Below the pieces are notes generated by a model that ran no database searches, was not told the origin of the DNA, and worked only from the letters and a program-made list of their open reading frames with translations. Below, in pieces: positions 1 through 8,878 of a stretch of DNA of 64,000 nt; position 1 is the stretch's first letter; each line of letters starts with the position of its first letter. Made by a program: the position numbers and the translations under genes. This DNA comes from Rhodopseudomonas julia (GTDB taxonomy: Bacteria; Pseudomonadota; Alphaproteobacteria; Rhizobiales; Afifellaceae), in the NCBI RefSeq assembly GCF_030813515.1, contig NZ_JAUSUK010000001.1, positions 1,612,001 through 1,676,000 of the forward strand, written 5' to 3'.

Positions 1-285
1 TATCGAATCCACCGAGCATGGGTGTTACTTCTCCTTGGGCCTGCTGCGAGGCCGTCTTCCTCTACATGGGAATCGCGTGCCTTCAGCGCCAATCTTCGTG
101 GGCAATCTTGCCGGCTAAGGGCGGTAGCAGATTTCCGTTAATCGAACACGACGGGGATGATCACATCGCCGAGCTGCGGCCGAACGCGCAGGTCGCGCTC
201 TTCTGGCACGCCCTTCGATAGGGCGTGGGCAAGAAGATGGCTGCGATCCGGCTTGGAGATCGCGGCGGGGGCGCGGTGGTTCAGC
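1..285. other. Left-edge region, no confirmed complete gene
   Basis: No complete gene is supported here. On the minus strand an ATG at 19-17 follows an AAGGAG-like ribosome-binding site about 11 bases upstream and would begin a leftward gene of which only six codons lie in the window. A second minus-strand frame is open from about 341 to a TAA at 140-138 and its end reads protein-like (...LGDVIIPVVFD). It has no ATG, GTG or TTG start, so it could be a gene remnant left beside the toxin-antitoxin pair or a chance open frame. I cannot choose between these. Confidence 0.3.
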
Positions 286-594
286 CTAGTCGGGCCACTT
301 CTCCACCTGCCAGTCCCGCGACGTGTGGATGATGCGCAAGATCACGACACTTTCGAGGCCCGCTGTCTCCCGAAGCTCGTAGGCGATGACGTAAGGCAGA
401 CGCGGAGCCGACTTCTCATAGGTTCCTGTCACGCGCCCGGGCCGGCCTGTCGCCATCTGCCCAAGGGCCTTGCCCGCGTCTTCAATCCGTTCGGCAACCC
501 GCGTAGCGGCTTTCGGGTTATCTCTGGCGATGTGCCTGACCTGTACCTTTATATCGTCCAGCGCTTCGCGGGACCATGTGATCGGCCGTTTCAA
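286..594 (-). CDS. RelE/ParE-family toxin of a type II toxin-antitoxin pair
   Basis: A 102-residue basic protein matching the RelE/ParE toxin fold in length and pattern. It opens with W-S-x-x-A-x-x-D-I near residues 7-15, has a central helix pair, then a GR-x-GR-x-x-GTYE segment near 52-60, and ends in strands reading VVILRIIHTSRDW. Members of this family either poison DNA gyrase (ParE) or cleave ribosome-bound mRNA (RelE). The sequence alone does not say which, though the spacing favours ParE. Its start codon overlaps the last four bases of the upstream antitoxin gene, the usual antitoxin-first order. The pair probably stabilises this locus or is a chromosomal remnant. Confidence 0.82.
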   Translation of the reverse strand: MKRPITWSREALDDIKVQVRHIARDNPKAATRVAERIEDAGKALGQMATGRPGRVTGTYEKSAPRLPYVIAYELRETAGLESVVILRIIHTSRDWQVEKWPD

Positions 595-863
595 GCCTTG
601 CCCGTTTGCTTTTCGGCTTTGGCTTCCGCGATGACGGCGTAGATTTCCGCCATCGCCTCATCATGGGGGATCACGCGACCGGCCGCGGCGTCGGCCTGGC
701 CGCGCTTGATGCCGTCGATGATTTCAAGCTCACGCTCGACATAGGCGGCGACCGCTTCGCCGGCGAGGAAGGACTTGCTCCGCTGTGTCTCGGTTGCAAT
801 GCGCGTGAGCTTGTCTTTCACATCGGGGCGAACCCGAATCGTCATGGTGGTGCTGGCGGTCAT
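591..863 (-). CDS. Ribbon-helix-helix antitoxin (CopG/ParD-like) paired with the toxin
   Basis: A 90-residue protein. Its first 45 residues form a ribbon-helix-helix DNA-binding domain: strand TMTIRV, helix KDKLTRIATETQRS, then the K-S-x-x-x-x-EAV-x-x-Y-V-x-R helix. The rest is an Ala/Glu-rich tail that would wrap the toxin. It is translated just ahead of the toxin with a four-base overlap, so the two are coupled. Antitoxins of this class repress their own operon by binding the promoter. A GTGTACAC palindrome lies 23 bases upstream of the start codon and is the obvious operator candidate. The domain assignment is secure; the CopG versus ParD subfamily name is less so. Confidence 0.82.
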   Translation of the reverse strand: MTASTTMTIRVRPDVKDKLTRIATETQRSKSFLAGEAVAAYVERELEIIDGIKRGQADAAAGRVIPHDEAMAEIYAVIAEAKAEKQTGKA

Positions 864-885
864 GGATACGCCTATGTGCTAGGAT

Positions 886-893
886 GTGTACAC
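886..893. promoter_or_regulatory. Candidate toxin-antitoxin operator palindrome
   Basis: The perfect 8-bp palindrome GTGTACAC lies between the antitoxin start at 863 and the hemH stop, where the promoter of the leftward toxin-antitoxin operon should be. RHH antitoxins bind short palindromes of this kind. Its role as an operator is inferred from position and symmetry only. Confidence 0.35.
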
Positions 894-959
894 GTTAATA
901 CGCCGACGCAGACGATGCCATCCCCTTTGGTGGCGACGTTCAACTCGGACGATAATTCC

Positions 960-1988
960 CTAAAGCCAGCCCTGCAATTCGCGCATCACGACCGTCTTGA
1001 TGACGTGCATGCCGTGTTTGGAATCGTTGAGGCAGGGGATGTGGCTGAAGTTTTCGCCGCCATGCTCCTCGAACGTCTCGCCGACGCCGATGGCGATCTC
1101 TTCGAGTGTCTCCAGACAGTCCGAGACGAAGCCCGGATTCATGATGGCGAGCGATTTCACGCCCTCGTTCGCAAGCCTGGCCGTCGTCTCGTCGGTGTAG
1201 GGCTGCAGCCATTCCTCCGGGCCGAAGCGCGACTGGAAGGTGGTGAGAAGCCGCTCTTTCGGCCAGCCGAGGCGTTCCGCCAGGAGCCGCGTCGTCTTGT
1301 GGCAATGGCAGTGATAGGGATCGCCCTTCTCGAAATAGGATTTCGGCAGGCCGTGATAGGAGGTGATGACGACCTCCGGCGTGAAGTCGAGCCCGGCGAT
1401 GTGCTCTTCGACCGACTGGGCGAGGGCGTCGATATAGGCCGGCTCGTCATGCCAGGGCGGCGCCGTGCGGATCGCCGGCTGCCAGCGCATCTCCTTCAAG
1501 GCATCGAAGGTCTTGTCGTTCACCGTCGCCGTCGTGGTGGCGCTGTATTGCGGATAGAGCGGAACGATCAGGACCTTCTCGCAGCCCTTTTCCTGCAGGG
1601 CGTTCAGCTTTTCGGCGATCGACGGATTGCCGTAGCGCATTGCCCAATCGACCTCGATGCGCTCCTCGGCGGCAAAATCGGCGGCAAGCTTTTCGCCCTG
1701 GCTGCGGGTGAAGGTGCGCAGGGGCGATTCATTGCGCTCCTTGTTCCAAATCGTGGCATAGGCCTCGCCGCTCTTTTGCGGGCGGGTCGACAGAACCATG
1801 CCGTTGAGGATCGGCCACCACAAAAGGCGGGGCGTTTCGATGACGCGGCGATCCGACAGGAATTCCTTCAGATAGCGGCGCATCGGCCAGTAATCGGTGC
1901 CGTCGGGCGTGCCGAGATTGACGAGCAGGACACCGATGCGCCCGGCGCGCACGGGCGGATGGTCCGACGGAAGGACCATCTCCTTCAT
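960..1988 (-). CDS. hemH: Ferrochelatase (protoporphyrin ferrochelatase)
   Basis: Catalyses insertion of Fe2+ into protoporphyrin IX, the last step of protoheme synthesis, at the cytoplasmic membrane face. Diagnostic features are the N-terminal GVLLVNLGTPD strand, the ESPL segment, the Y-x-Q-Y-S-A-T-T stretch, the catalytic-histidine segment TSYHGLPKSYF, the CHCHKT segment, and the FQSRFGPEEWLQPYTDE signature near the C-terminus. The 342-residue length is normal for the family. The frame stays open to 2039 with a GTG start, but the family N-terminus fits the ATG at 1988 better. It is transcribed leftward, away from the nucleotidase gene. Confidence 0.93.
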   Translation of the reverse strand: MKEMVLPSDHPPVRAGRIGVLLVNLGTPDGTDYWPMRRYLKEFLSDRRVIETPRLLWWPILNGMVLSTRPQKSGEAYATIWNKERNESPLRTFTRSQGEKLAADFAAEERIEVDWAMRYGNPSIAEKLNALQEKGCEKVLIVPLYPQYSATTTATVNDKTFDALKEMRWQPAIRTAPPWHDEPAYIDALAQSVEEHIAGLDFTPEVVITSYHGLPKSYFEKGDPYHCHCHKTTRLLAERLGWPKERLLTTFQSRFGPEEWLQPYTDETTARLANEGVKSLAIMNPGFVSDCLETLEEIAIGVGETFEEHGGENFSHIPCLNDSKHGMHVIKTVVMRELQGWL

Positions 1989-2230
1989 GTCGTTTCGTCT
2001 GGAATCGGAAAAACTGGAAAAAATGGGCCGGTCCAGCACTACGGCTTCCCTCGTTCTGGCATCAGGGCCAAGATAAGACTCTACGGCGCACCTTCCACCT
2101 GTCTGCGCATGGCGTCACCGAGTTGTGCAAGATAGGTCGTAGCACAAGCGGAGCCAATGGAGCAGCGGGTCGAAGCACGCATAATCCTGGAAACTCTGTA
2201 AAGTGATTGTCCGAACAGAGGAATGAAGCC

Positions 2231-3766
2231 ATGGCTTCAACGCTGCGGTGGTTTGCCGCGTTCGTCATCGCGGTCTCGCTTCAACCGTCCTTTGCGGCGG
2301 CCGAGGACGTCTCCGTCACCTTTCTTCTCGTCAACGATGCCGACCAGATGGCCGGGTCGAGCGAGACGCGCGGCGGCTATGCCCGCATCGGCGCCGTGGT
2401 GGCGCGCGAACGCGCGGAACGCGATCACGTCGTCTTCGCGCATGCGGGCGATGCGATCTCGCCCTCGCTGATGGCGGGCTTCGACGAGGGGGCGCATATC
2501 GTCACGCTCCTCAACATCATCAAGCCGGACGTCTTCGTGCCGGGAAATCACGAATTCGATTTCGGCCCCGAGGTTTTTGCACGGCGCATGGGCGAGGCGA
2601 AATTTCCCGTGCTCGCCGCCAATCTGCGAGATGAGGCCGGCAACAGGATCGGCGCGATCGCCGATACGCGCATGATCGATGCGGAGGGCGTCAAGATCGG
2701 CATCGTCGGCCTCACGGCGGAGGATTCCTATCAGAAGTCGAGCCCCGGCACGCTGAAGATCGCGCCGGCGCTGGCGACCGGCGAAGACGCGGCCGAGGGG
2801 CTGCGTGCCAAGGGTGCCGATTTCGTCGTCGCCGTCGCCCATGCCGGCCGTGAGGTCGATCGGGCGCTTTTCCAAAGCCGCGCCTTCGATCTCATCCTCT
2901 CCGGCGACGACCACGATCTGATGATCTTCTTCGACGGCAAGACGGCGATGGCGGAATCGAAGGAACAGGGCGAGTACGTCACCGCCGTCGATATACGCAT
3001 GGGGGTCGAGGAGAAGGACGGCACACGCAGGCTTTCGTGGTGGCCGGAATTTCGCCCGATCGATACGGCCGGCGTCATCGGCGACAGCGCCGTGCAGGCG
3101 AAGATCGACGAGTTTCAGGCGGATCTTTCCAAGGAGCTCGATGTCGGGGTCGGCACGACGAAGACGGCGCTCGACAGCCGCCGCGCCACCTTGCGCACCG
3201 AAGAGGCGGCGATCGGCAATCTCGTCGCCGACGCGATGCGGGCCGGCACCGCGGCCGATGTCGCGATCACCAATGGCGGCGGCATTCGCGGCAATCGGAT
3301 TTATGAACCGGGCGCCACGATCACGCGGCGCGATATCCTGACCGAGCTGCCTTTCGGCAATGTCACGGTGAAGCTCGAGATTTCCGGCGCGGCGATCCTG
3401 GAGGCGCTGGAGCACGGATTTGGCGATGTGGAGAATGCCAGCGGTCGCTTCCCGCAGATTTCCGGCATGCGCGTGACGGTCGATCTTCAAAAGCCTGCGG
3501 GGGAACGCGTCGAGGCCGTCGAGATCGACGGCAAGCCGCTCGATCGGGGCGCTATCTATACGCTCGCCACCAACGACTTCATGGCGGACGGCGGCGACGG
3601 TTACGTGGCGTTGACGAAGGGGCGGGCCCTCATCAACGGGCGCGACGGACTGCTGATCGCCAACGACGTCATGGCGTTCGTGCGGTCTGCCCGCGAGGTG
3701 GCGCCTCGCCCGGAGGGGCGGATCACGTTCCTCAAGGACGATGAGACGCGTGCCGCCAAAGATTAG
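2231..3766 (+). CDS. Periplasmic bifunctional metallophosphatase / 5'-nucleotidase family protein
   Basis: A 511-residue UshA-type enzyme predicted to hydrolyse nucleotides or nucleotide sugars in the periplasm. An N-terminal signal peptide (MASTLRWFAAFVIAV... ending FAAAED) is followed by the metallophosphatase domain with VPGNHEFDFG, VAVAHAG and LSGDDHD metal-ligand motifs. The C-terminal 5'-nucleotidase domain has ITNGGGIRG, ELPFGN and FMADGGDGY substrate-binding motifs. The start at 2231 is preceded by an AGAGGA ribosome-binding site and gives a clean signal peptide. An ATG eight codons upstream lacks one. The first metal-ligand motif reads as a divergent form, so the exact substrate is not predicted. 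Confidence 0.88.
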   Translation: MASTLRWFAAFVIAVSLQPSFAAAEDVSVTFLLVNDADQMAGSSETRGGYARIGAVVARERAERDHVVFAHAGDAISPSLMAGFDEGAHIVTLLNIIKPDVFVPGNHEFDFGPEVFARRMGEAKFPVLAANLRDEAGNRIGAIADTRMIDAEGVKIGIVGLTAEDSYQKSSPGTLKIAPALATGEDAAEGLRAKGADFVVAVAHAGREVDRALFQSRAFDLILSGDDHDLMIFFDGKTAMAESKEQGEYVTAVDIRMGVEEKDGTRRLSWWPEFRPIDTAGVIGDSAVQAKIDEFQADLSKELDVGVGTTKTALDSRRATLRTEEAAIGNLVADAMRAGTAADVAITNGGGIRGNRIYEPGATITRRDILTELPFGNVTVKLEISGAAILEALEHGFGDVENASGRFPQISGMRVTVDLQKPAGERVEAVEIDGKPLDRGAIYTLATNDFMADGGDGYVALTKGRALINGRDGLLIANDVMAFVRSAREVAPRPEGRITFLKDDETRAAKD

Positions 3767-3860
3767 CGCGCCGAACGGCCCGCCATGTTGAAGTCCGCTT
3801 GACACCCTCCGGGGGCACACCCTAAATGCGCGTCGCTTGCGACCGTTTTCGGATCGCGGC

Positions 3861-3936
3861 GGGGCCGTAGCTCAGATGGGAGAGCGCTGCAATCGCACTG
3901 CAGAGGTCAGGGGTTCGATTCCCCTCGGCTCCACCA
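3861..3936 (+). tRNA. tRNA-Ala(CGC)
   Basis: A complete 76-base tRNA with encoded CCA. The seven-base acceptor stem GGGGCCG pairs with CGGCTCC and includes the G3-U70 wobble pair that is the alanine identity element. The D stem is GCTC/GAGC. The anticodon stem CTGCA/TGCAG encloses the loop ATCGCAC, with anticodon CGC at 3894-3896. The T arm is AGGGG-TTCGATT-CCCCT. I see no integrase or flanking direct repeat, so there is no sign that it serves as an attachment site here. Confidence 0.98.
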
Positions 3937-4027
3937 ATTTTCTTCCCATGTTTTCGTCGTTTCTCGCCTCCTGGCGCGGGTCTTTTGCGTGCCGTTTCGC
4001 GCAGTTGGCGACGGCCGTGAGGGCGCG

Positions 4028-4654
4028 ATGAGGAAGAAGCCCGCGAGCATGCGGGCGCTCGAAGAGCTCGGGCGGGTGCGGCTGTCGCAGAATTTCTTCC
4101 TGCGCGATTTTCTCTATTCGGAAATCTCCGGCTTTTACGGCCTGCCGAACGTGCCCGACGATCCCGATCTGATGATCGCGGCGGGGCGGCGGCTCTGCGA
4201 GGAGCTTCTGGAACCGATCGAGGCGACGTTCGGGCGGATCGCCATCCGCTCGGCCTATCGGGCGCCTGCGCTCAACGCCTTCGGCAACGAGAACAAGCTC
4301 AATTGCGCACGCAACGAGACGAGCTATGCCGGGCATATCTGGGATCGGCGCGGGCCTGAGGGCGAGATGGGGGCGACGGCCTGCATCGTCATCCCGTGGT
4401 TTGCCGACCTTTATGCCGACGGGGCCGACTGGCGCGCCATGGCGTGGTGGGTGCACGACCATCTGCCCTATTCGGCGATGGAATTCTTTCCGAAACTCGC
4501 GGCCTTCAACCTGACCTGGTCGGAGCGGCCGGCGCGCACGATCTCAAGCTACATTCCGCCGAGGGGCTATCTGACGCGGCCCGGCATGGACAATCACGAG
4601 GGCCGTCATGGGGAATGGTACGAGGGCTTTCCGCCGCTGAAGATGCGGGGATAA
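4028..4654 (+). CDS. Conserved protein with a likely peptidase M15-like (D-Ala-D-Ala peptidase) fold
   Basis: A 208-residue cytoplasmic-looking protein with no signal peptide. The segment RIAIRSAYRAPALN is followed by an S-Y-A-G-H-x-W-D-x-R patch and a later E-F-F-P segment. This resembles the S-x-H-x-x-G-x-A-x-D organisation of the Hedgehog/DD-peptidase M15 fold, but the metal-ligand set is not cleanly conserved, so catalysis is uncertain. The start at 4028 has GAGGGCG as a ribosome-binding site; an in-frame start 13 codons upstream is weaker. It lies alone between tRNA-Ala and the convergent glucose dehydrogenase. The functional assignment is tentative. Confidence 0.6.
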   Translation: MRKKPASMRALEELGRVRLSQNFFLRDFLYSEISGFYGLPNVPDDPDLMIAAGRRLCEELLEPIEATFGRIAIRSAYRAPALNAFGNENKLNCARNETSYAGHIWDRRGPEGEMGATACIVIPWFADLYADGADWRAMAWWVHDHLPYSAMEFFPKLAAFNLTWSERPARTISSYIPPRGYLTRPGMDNHEGRHGEWYEGFPPLKMRG

Positions 4655-4692
4655 AGTCCGTTCCTGGCGGACGGCATGTCCGGAAATGAATA

Positions 4693-4715
4693 CGCCCGGG
4701 GCGATGCCCCGGGCG
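4693..4715. terminator. Hairpin between convergent genes
   Basis: A 10-bp perfect stem (CGCCCGGGGC / GCCCCGGGCG) closes a 3-base loop, midway between the convergent stops at 4654 and 4755. It lacks a T run on either strand, so it could act as a bidirectional attenuator or be only an mRNA 3'-end stabiliser. Confidence 0.5.
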
Positions 4716-4754
4716 GTGTGTCTCAAAGGCGCGGGCGCCTATTGCTGCGGCCCC

Positions 4755-7169
4755 TTATTGCTGGGGTAGGGCGTAGGCCACGAGGGCGTCGCCGATCGGC
4801 GTTTCCATGAAGTGGTGGCCGCCCGCCATGATGACGAGATATTGCCGGCCGTTCGCCTCATAGGTCATCGGCGTCGCCTGGCCGCCTGCCGGCAGCACGT
4901 CGCTCCACAAGGTTTCGCCCGTCTCCATATCGATGGCACGGATGAGATTGTCGGTCGCCGCGGCGACGAAGATGACGCCGCCGGCGGTCACCACCGCGCC
5001 GCCATTGTTCGGCGTGCCGATGGTGATCGGCAGCATGGAGGGGATGCCGAAAGGCCCGTTGGTGCGCGCCTCGCCGAACGGGCGGTCCCAGAGGGTCTTG
5101 CCCGTCTCCATGTCGATGGCGCGAATGCCGCCATAGGGAGGCTCCTTGCACAGGAGCCCGGTGACGGGCAGGCGCCAGCCGGCATTGACGTTGATGGCGT
5201 AGGGCGTGCCGGCCTGCGGATCGCCGGCGCCTTCCGCACCGCCGATGGCGCCGCGCTGCTGGCTGCGCGGGGCCCAGCCCTTGCGGTCGGCTTCGGCGCG
5301 CGGGACGAGGCGGTTGTAGTTCGGCATGTCGTTGTAATTGGCGACGATGACGCCGCGCGAGGGATCGACGGCGATGCCGCCCCAATCGGTGCCGCCATTG
5401 TAGCCCGGATATTCGATCCAGTGCTGGTCGGAGGTCGGCGCCGTATAAAAGCCCTCATAGGAGGAGCGGCGGAACTCGATCCGGCAGACCATCTGATCGA
5501 TCGGCGACATGCCCCACATGGAGGCTTCCGTCAGCTCGGGCTTTCGGAGCGTGTGATAGAGCGAGAAGGGCTGGGTCGGCGAGCGCTGATCCGGCTCGAC
5601 GCCGCCCGTCGGCACGGGGCGCTCTTCGACGCCCGTGATCGGCTCGCCGGTCTCGCGGTTGAGGACGTACATGTCGCCCTGCTTGGAGGGCAGAATGAGC
5701 GCCGGCACCGTGCCGTCGCCGACCGGGAAATCGACGAGCGTCGCCTGGGCGCCGAGATCGTAATCCCACACATCCTTGTGCACCGTCTGGAAGTGCCAGG
5801 CAGGCTTGCCGGTCTCCACATCGATGGCGACGAGCGATGTCGAATATTCGTTCTCCGCGTCGGTGCGGGCGCCCGACCAGTAATCGACGGCGGAATTGCC
5901 CATCGGCAGATAGACGAGGCCGAGCTCTTCATCGCCGCTCGCCGTCGTCCACATATTGGGCGTGCCGCGGGTGTAGGTCTTGCCTTCCGGCGGCTGGCCG
6001 GTGATCTCCGGCTGCGTCATGTCCCAGGCCCAGCGCTGCTCGCCCGTGACGGCATCGAAGCCCTGGATGACGCCCGAGGGGGCTGAACGCTTCTGGCCGT
6101 CGAGCACCTGGTGGCCGGTGACGATGACCCCGCGCACGATGGTGGGCGCGGAGGTCATCGAGACCATGCCGGGCACGACCTCTCCCATGCCGCGCTTGAA
6201 GTCGACGGAGCCGTTGTCGCCGAAATCGGAGCAGGGCTCTCCGGTCTTGGCGTCGACGGCGATGAGGCGGCCGTCGAGCGTGCCTTCGATGACACGCGTC
6301 GGGCAGACCTGATCGGGGCCGGCGTCAGGCACCTCGAAATAGGTCACGCCGCGACAGGCGGCGGTGTACGGGATCCAATCGTCGGACACCTTCGGGTCGT
6401 AGCGCCAGCGCTCCTTGCCGGTCTGCGGATCGACGGCGATCATGATGTTCATCGCCGAGCAGAGATAGAGCGTGTCGCCGACCTTGAGCGGCGTCGTTTC
6501 CGCGCCGTATTTGCCCTTGGCGAGCTCGCTGTCGGGCAAATCGCCCGTGTGGTAGACCCAGGCGCGCTGCAATTTGCCGACATTGTCGCGGTTGATTTCG
6601 GCAAGCGGGGAATAGCGCCTTGCCGAATAGGTGCCACCATAGGCCGGCCAGTCGCTGCCGACATCCTTCAAGGAGGGATCGGCCATGGCGAGACGCCCGG
6701 CGGCCGGCAGAGGACCCTGGACCTCCGGGGCGTTGACGACGGCGATATAGACCCCGCCGCCCACCATCAGAACGAGGACGGCGGCGATGCCGGCAAAGGC
6801 CGAGCGCCAGGAATAATCCCAGGGCGCGAGCGGCGGCATTGCGGCAATGACGAGGACAAGAAGCACGGCAGGTGCCACGACGCGGGGCACGAGGGCCCAG
6901 CCGTGGAGGCCGACTTCCCAATAGGCCCAGAGAAGCGTGGCGAAGAACACGAAGATGTAGAGCCAGGCGCCGCTGGCGCGGCCCGCCATGATCAAGATGC
7001 CGGACGCCAAAAGGCCGAGACCGGCGAGAACGTAATAGAAGGAGCCGCCGAGGCTCGCGAGCCAGCCCCCGCCGCCGACCAGAACCAGCCCGATGAGAGC
7101 CAGAACGAGACCGAGAAGCCGGGCCAGCCAAAGACCGACCATGTTTCTGTTTTCGGATTGTGTGTTCAA
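4755..7169 (-). CDS. gcd: Membrane-bound PQQ-dependent glucose (or quinate/shikimate-type) dehydrogenase
   Basis: An 804-residue quinoprotein that oxidises a sugar or polyol on the periplasmic side and passes electrons to ubiquinone. Residues 1-150 contain about five hydrophobic membrane segments. After these comes the eight-bladed PQQ propeller, with repeats such as AVDPQTGKERWRYDP, AIDVETGKPAWHFQ and AIDMETGKTLWDRPF, and WPAYGGT...RRYSPL at the blade start. Length and architecture match E. coli Gcd (about 800 residues). Glucose is the commonest substrate, but quinate and shikimate dehydrogenases share this layout and sequence reading alone cannot separate them. No PQQ biosynthesis genes are nearby. 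It diverges from the glycosyltransferase gene. Confidence 0.9.
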   Translation of the reverse strand: MNTQSENRNMVGLWLARLLGLVLALIGLVLVGGGGWLASLGGSFYYVLAGLGLLASGILIMAGRASGAWLYIFVFFATLLWAYWEVGLHGWALVPRVVAPAVLLVLVIAAMPPLAPWDYSWRSAFAGIAAVLVLMVGGGVYIAVVNAPEVQGPLPAAGRLAMADPSLKDVGSDWPAYGGTYSARRYSPLAEINRDNVGKLQRAWVYHTGDLPDSELAKGKYGAETTPLKVGDTLYLCSAMNIMIAVDPQTGKERWRYDPKVSDDWIPYTAACRGVTYFEVPDAGPDQVCPTRVIEGTLDGRLIAVDAKTGEPCSDFGDNGSVDFKRGMGEVVPGMVSMTSAPTIVRGVIVTGHQVLDGQKRSAPSGVIQGFDAVTGEQRWAWDMTQPEITGQPPEGKTYTRGTPNMWTTASGDEELGLVYLPMGNSAVDYWSGARTDAENEYSTSLVAIDVETGKPAWHFQTVHKDVWDYDLGAQATLVDFPVGDGTVPALILPSKQGDMYVLNRETGEPITGVEERPVPTGGVEPDQRSPTQPFSLYHTLRKPELTEASMWGMSPIDQMVCRIEFRRSSYEGFYTAPTSDQHWIEYPGYNGGTDWGGIAVDPSRGVIVANYNDMPNYNRLVPRAEADRKGWAPRSQQRGAIGGAEGAGDPQAGTPYAINVNAGWRLPVTGLLCKEPPYGGIRAIDMETGKTLWDRPFGEARTNGPFGIPSMLPITIGTPNNGGAVVTAGGVIFVAAATDNLIRAIDMETGETLWSDVLPAGGQATPMTYEANGRQYLVIMAGGHHFMETPIGDALVAYALPQQ

Positions 7170-7404
7170 CGCACGCCCCCTTTTTCTCTTGCTGCCGGCA
7201 GGGTGCCGGCTCCGTTCGATCGGCTGCCGAGCTTTGCGCTTCTGGCGCCGGCCGTGCGAGCGATGTGGCGAATGGTAGCGCGTCAGGGGCCCTTCGCCAG
7301 GGTGAAGTGTGCATCATTGATGTGAAAGTCCGATGATCTTGCAACACTCGACAAAGCCGGGACGGTCGGGCAAGGCCGGCGGCATCGAGTTTCAGGAGCG
7401 CAGT

Positions 7405-8400
7405 GTGACGAGTGACGGGAAGGAGCCAGTGCCGGGCCCAGTGGCCGACAGCGTCGAGGACGGCAGCGGTGAGGTGAGCCGCAATGATCTGGCTCGAAAC
7501 GTCACGCTCGTCACCGTCGCCTACAACTCGGCCGAGGCGCTGCGCTGGCAGGGCGCGCATACGGCGAAGCTGCCGGGCATCGTCGTCGACAATGGCAGCT
7601 CGGACGCAACGCGGGCGGTGGCCCGAGAGCGGGGCCTCGGCATTTTGGCGTTCGAGGTGAATTGCGGCTTCGGCCGCGGCGTGATGGCGGGGCTTGCCGC
7701 CGTCACGACGGAGTTCGCGCTCGTCATCAATCCGGATGCGGCGATGGCGGAGGGGGCCGTCGCGGCGCTTCTTGCCGCGGCGGAACGCTATCCGGACTGC
7801 GCGCTCTTCGTGCCGCGCATCGTCAATGAGGCGGGAAAGGTGTTCTTCCGGGTCTCCTCCGCGCTGGAGCCGCGCCAGAAGCATCGTCGGCCGCCCGAGG
7901 GCGATGCGTGTATCGCCATGCTGTCGGGGGCGGTGATGCTCGTCCGGGTGAAGCCGTTCCTCGCCTTCGGTGGCTTCGATCCATCGATCTTTCTCTATTT
8001 CGAAGACGATGAGCTCGCCTTTCGCTACCGGGCGGCGCGGCGACCGATCATCTATGTGGCAGAGGCGGAGGCCGTGCATCTCGGCAACCGGTCTTCGGGG
8101 CATTCCTCCCGCCCGGCGGCGAAATCGAACCGCGTCAAAGACGTCTCTTTCGGCTGGTCGCGCGCCTATGTGATGGAGAAGATCGGGCGGGGCAATCGGG
8201 CGCTCACCGGTCTGCGGATGGCAGGCAGTATGGCGGTCTGTCTGGTGAGCGGACGCTTCGGCAAGCTGCGGCGGGAGGCCTATCGGCTTGAAGGTTTTCT
8301 GATGCGGCTGCAGGGGCGATCGGCGCCGTTTCTGCCGCCGGGCGAGCCGGAATGCGTGGCACGCGACCTTCCTCACACAATGGTGTCAGAAGAAAATTAG
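7405..8400 (+). CDS. Glycosyltransferase family 2 (rhamnosyltransferase-like)
   Basis: A 331-residue GT-A fold transferase. The nucleotide-binding start is VTLVTVAYNSAEAL, followed by IVVDNGSSDATR. The DxD equivalent is VINPDAAM. Acceptor-side motifs are MLSGAVMLVR and the F-D-x-x-I-F-L-Y-F-E-D-D-E-L acidic segment that supplies the catalytic base. This pattern is shared with dTDP-rhamnose transferases of polysaccharide and lipopolysaccharide synthesis. A GTG at 7405 preceded by AGGAG at 7394-7398 is the best start; the frame is open from 7333. There are no other polysaccharide genes beside it, so the acceptor is unknown. It is probably cytoplasmic and peripheral to the membrane. Confidence 0.86.
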   Translation: MTSDGKEPVPGPVADSVEDGSGEVSRNDLARNVTLVTVAYNSAEALRWQGAHTAKLPGIVVDNGSSDATRAVARERGLGILAFEVNCGFGRGVMAGLAAVTTEFALVINPDAAMAEGAVAALLAAAERYPDCALFVPRIVNEAGKVFFRVSSALEPRQKHRRPPEGDACIAMLSGAVMLVRVKPFLAFGGFDPSIFLYFEDDELAFRYRAARRPIIYVAEAEAVHLGNRSSGHSSRPAAKSNRVKDVSFGWSRAYVMEKIGRGNRALTGLRMAGSMAVCLVSGRFGKLRREAYRLEGFLMRLQGRSAPFLPPGEPECVARDLPHTMVSEEN

Positions 8401-8878
8401 ACGGCAAAACAGGTTTCTGCCGACTGTCGCAGAAATTGTGAAGACCGTGCCGGGGAGGCTTTTCGGCGACGGCGATCCTGTTGCGTCTTATTTTAGCTAA
8501 TTTGTACAGATTAAAGACAAGGCGGTGAAGATGTGCGCTCTTTGCTGGCGTCGGCGAGGCGCCTGGAGCGTCACTGTTGTCGCCTAAGCATTTTCAACCT
8601 TCGGTGATTTCTTATTGCTGGAATTCCCCGGCAAGTTTTATAATTGAGTCGACAATGGACGAAATGCACATATTTGTGCAATGTGATGCGGTGTTTATAG
8701 GGGCCGGCACAGATCGCGGTGCGCAAGGACGCGGCTGCGAAAATACTGGGGGCGGGCGACATATCTGTCGCGATTAGGTGAGACTTACGTGCCGGTTACT
8801 GCGTCCAACGGTGAATTGCCGTTGAACGCCGAAGCGTTTACCCAAATCTATCGAAGCAGAGGTCACAGGGGGAGACGA
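8401..8878. other. 478-base gene-free stretch, lower G+C, upstream of the GntR gene
   Basis: No convincing gene. The stretch is visibly richer in A+T than its flanks, especially 8486-8520 and 8585-8695. Short open frames exist but lack ribosome-binding sites. A weak hairpin (TTTCTGC at 8414-8420, GCAGAAA at 8429-8435) follows the glycosyltransferase stop. The inverted repeat at 8665-8680 is listed separately. The region most likely carries the promoter and operators of the regulator gene downstream. Confidence 0.5.
8665..8680. promoter_or_regulatory. Inverted repeat, candidate regulator-binding site
   Basis: TGCACA-TATT-TGTGCA is a perfect 6-bp inverted repeat with a 4-bp spacer. It sits in an A+T-rich setting about 200 bases upstream of the GntR/FCD regulator start. 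Dimeric winged-helix regulators bind repeats of this size, so autoregulation is plausible. There is no direct evidence. Confidence 0.3.

Noticed and set aside
3861-3936. tRNA-Ala as an integration site for a mobile element
   Set aside because: No integrase, no duplicated tRNA 3' end and no composition shift are visible on either side.
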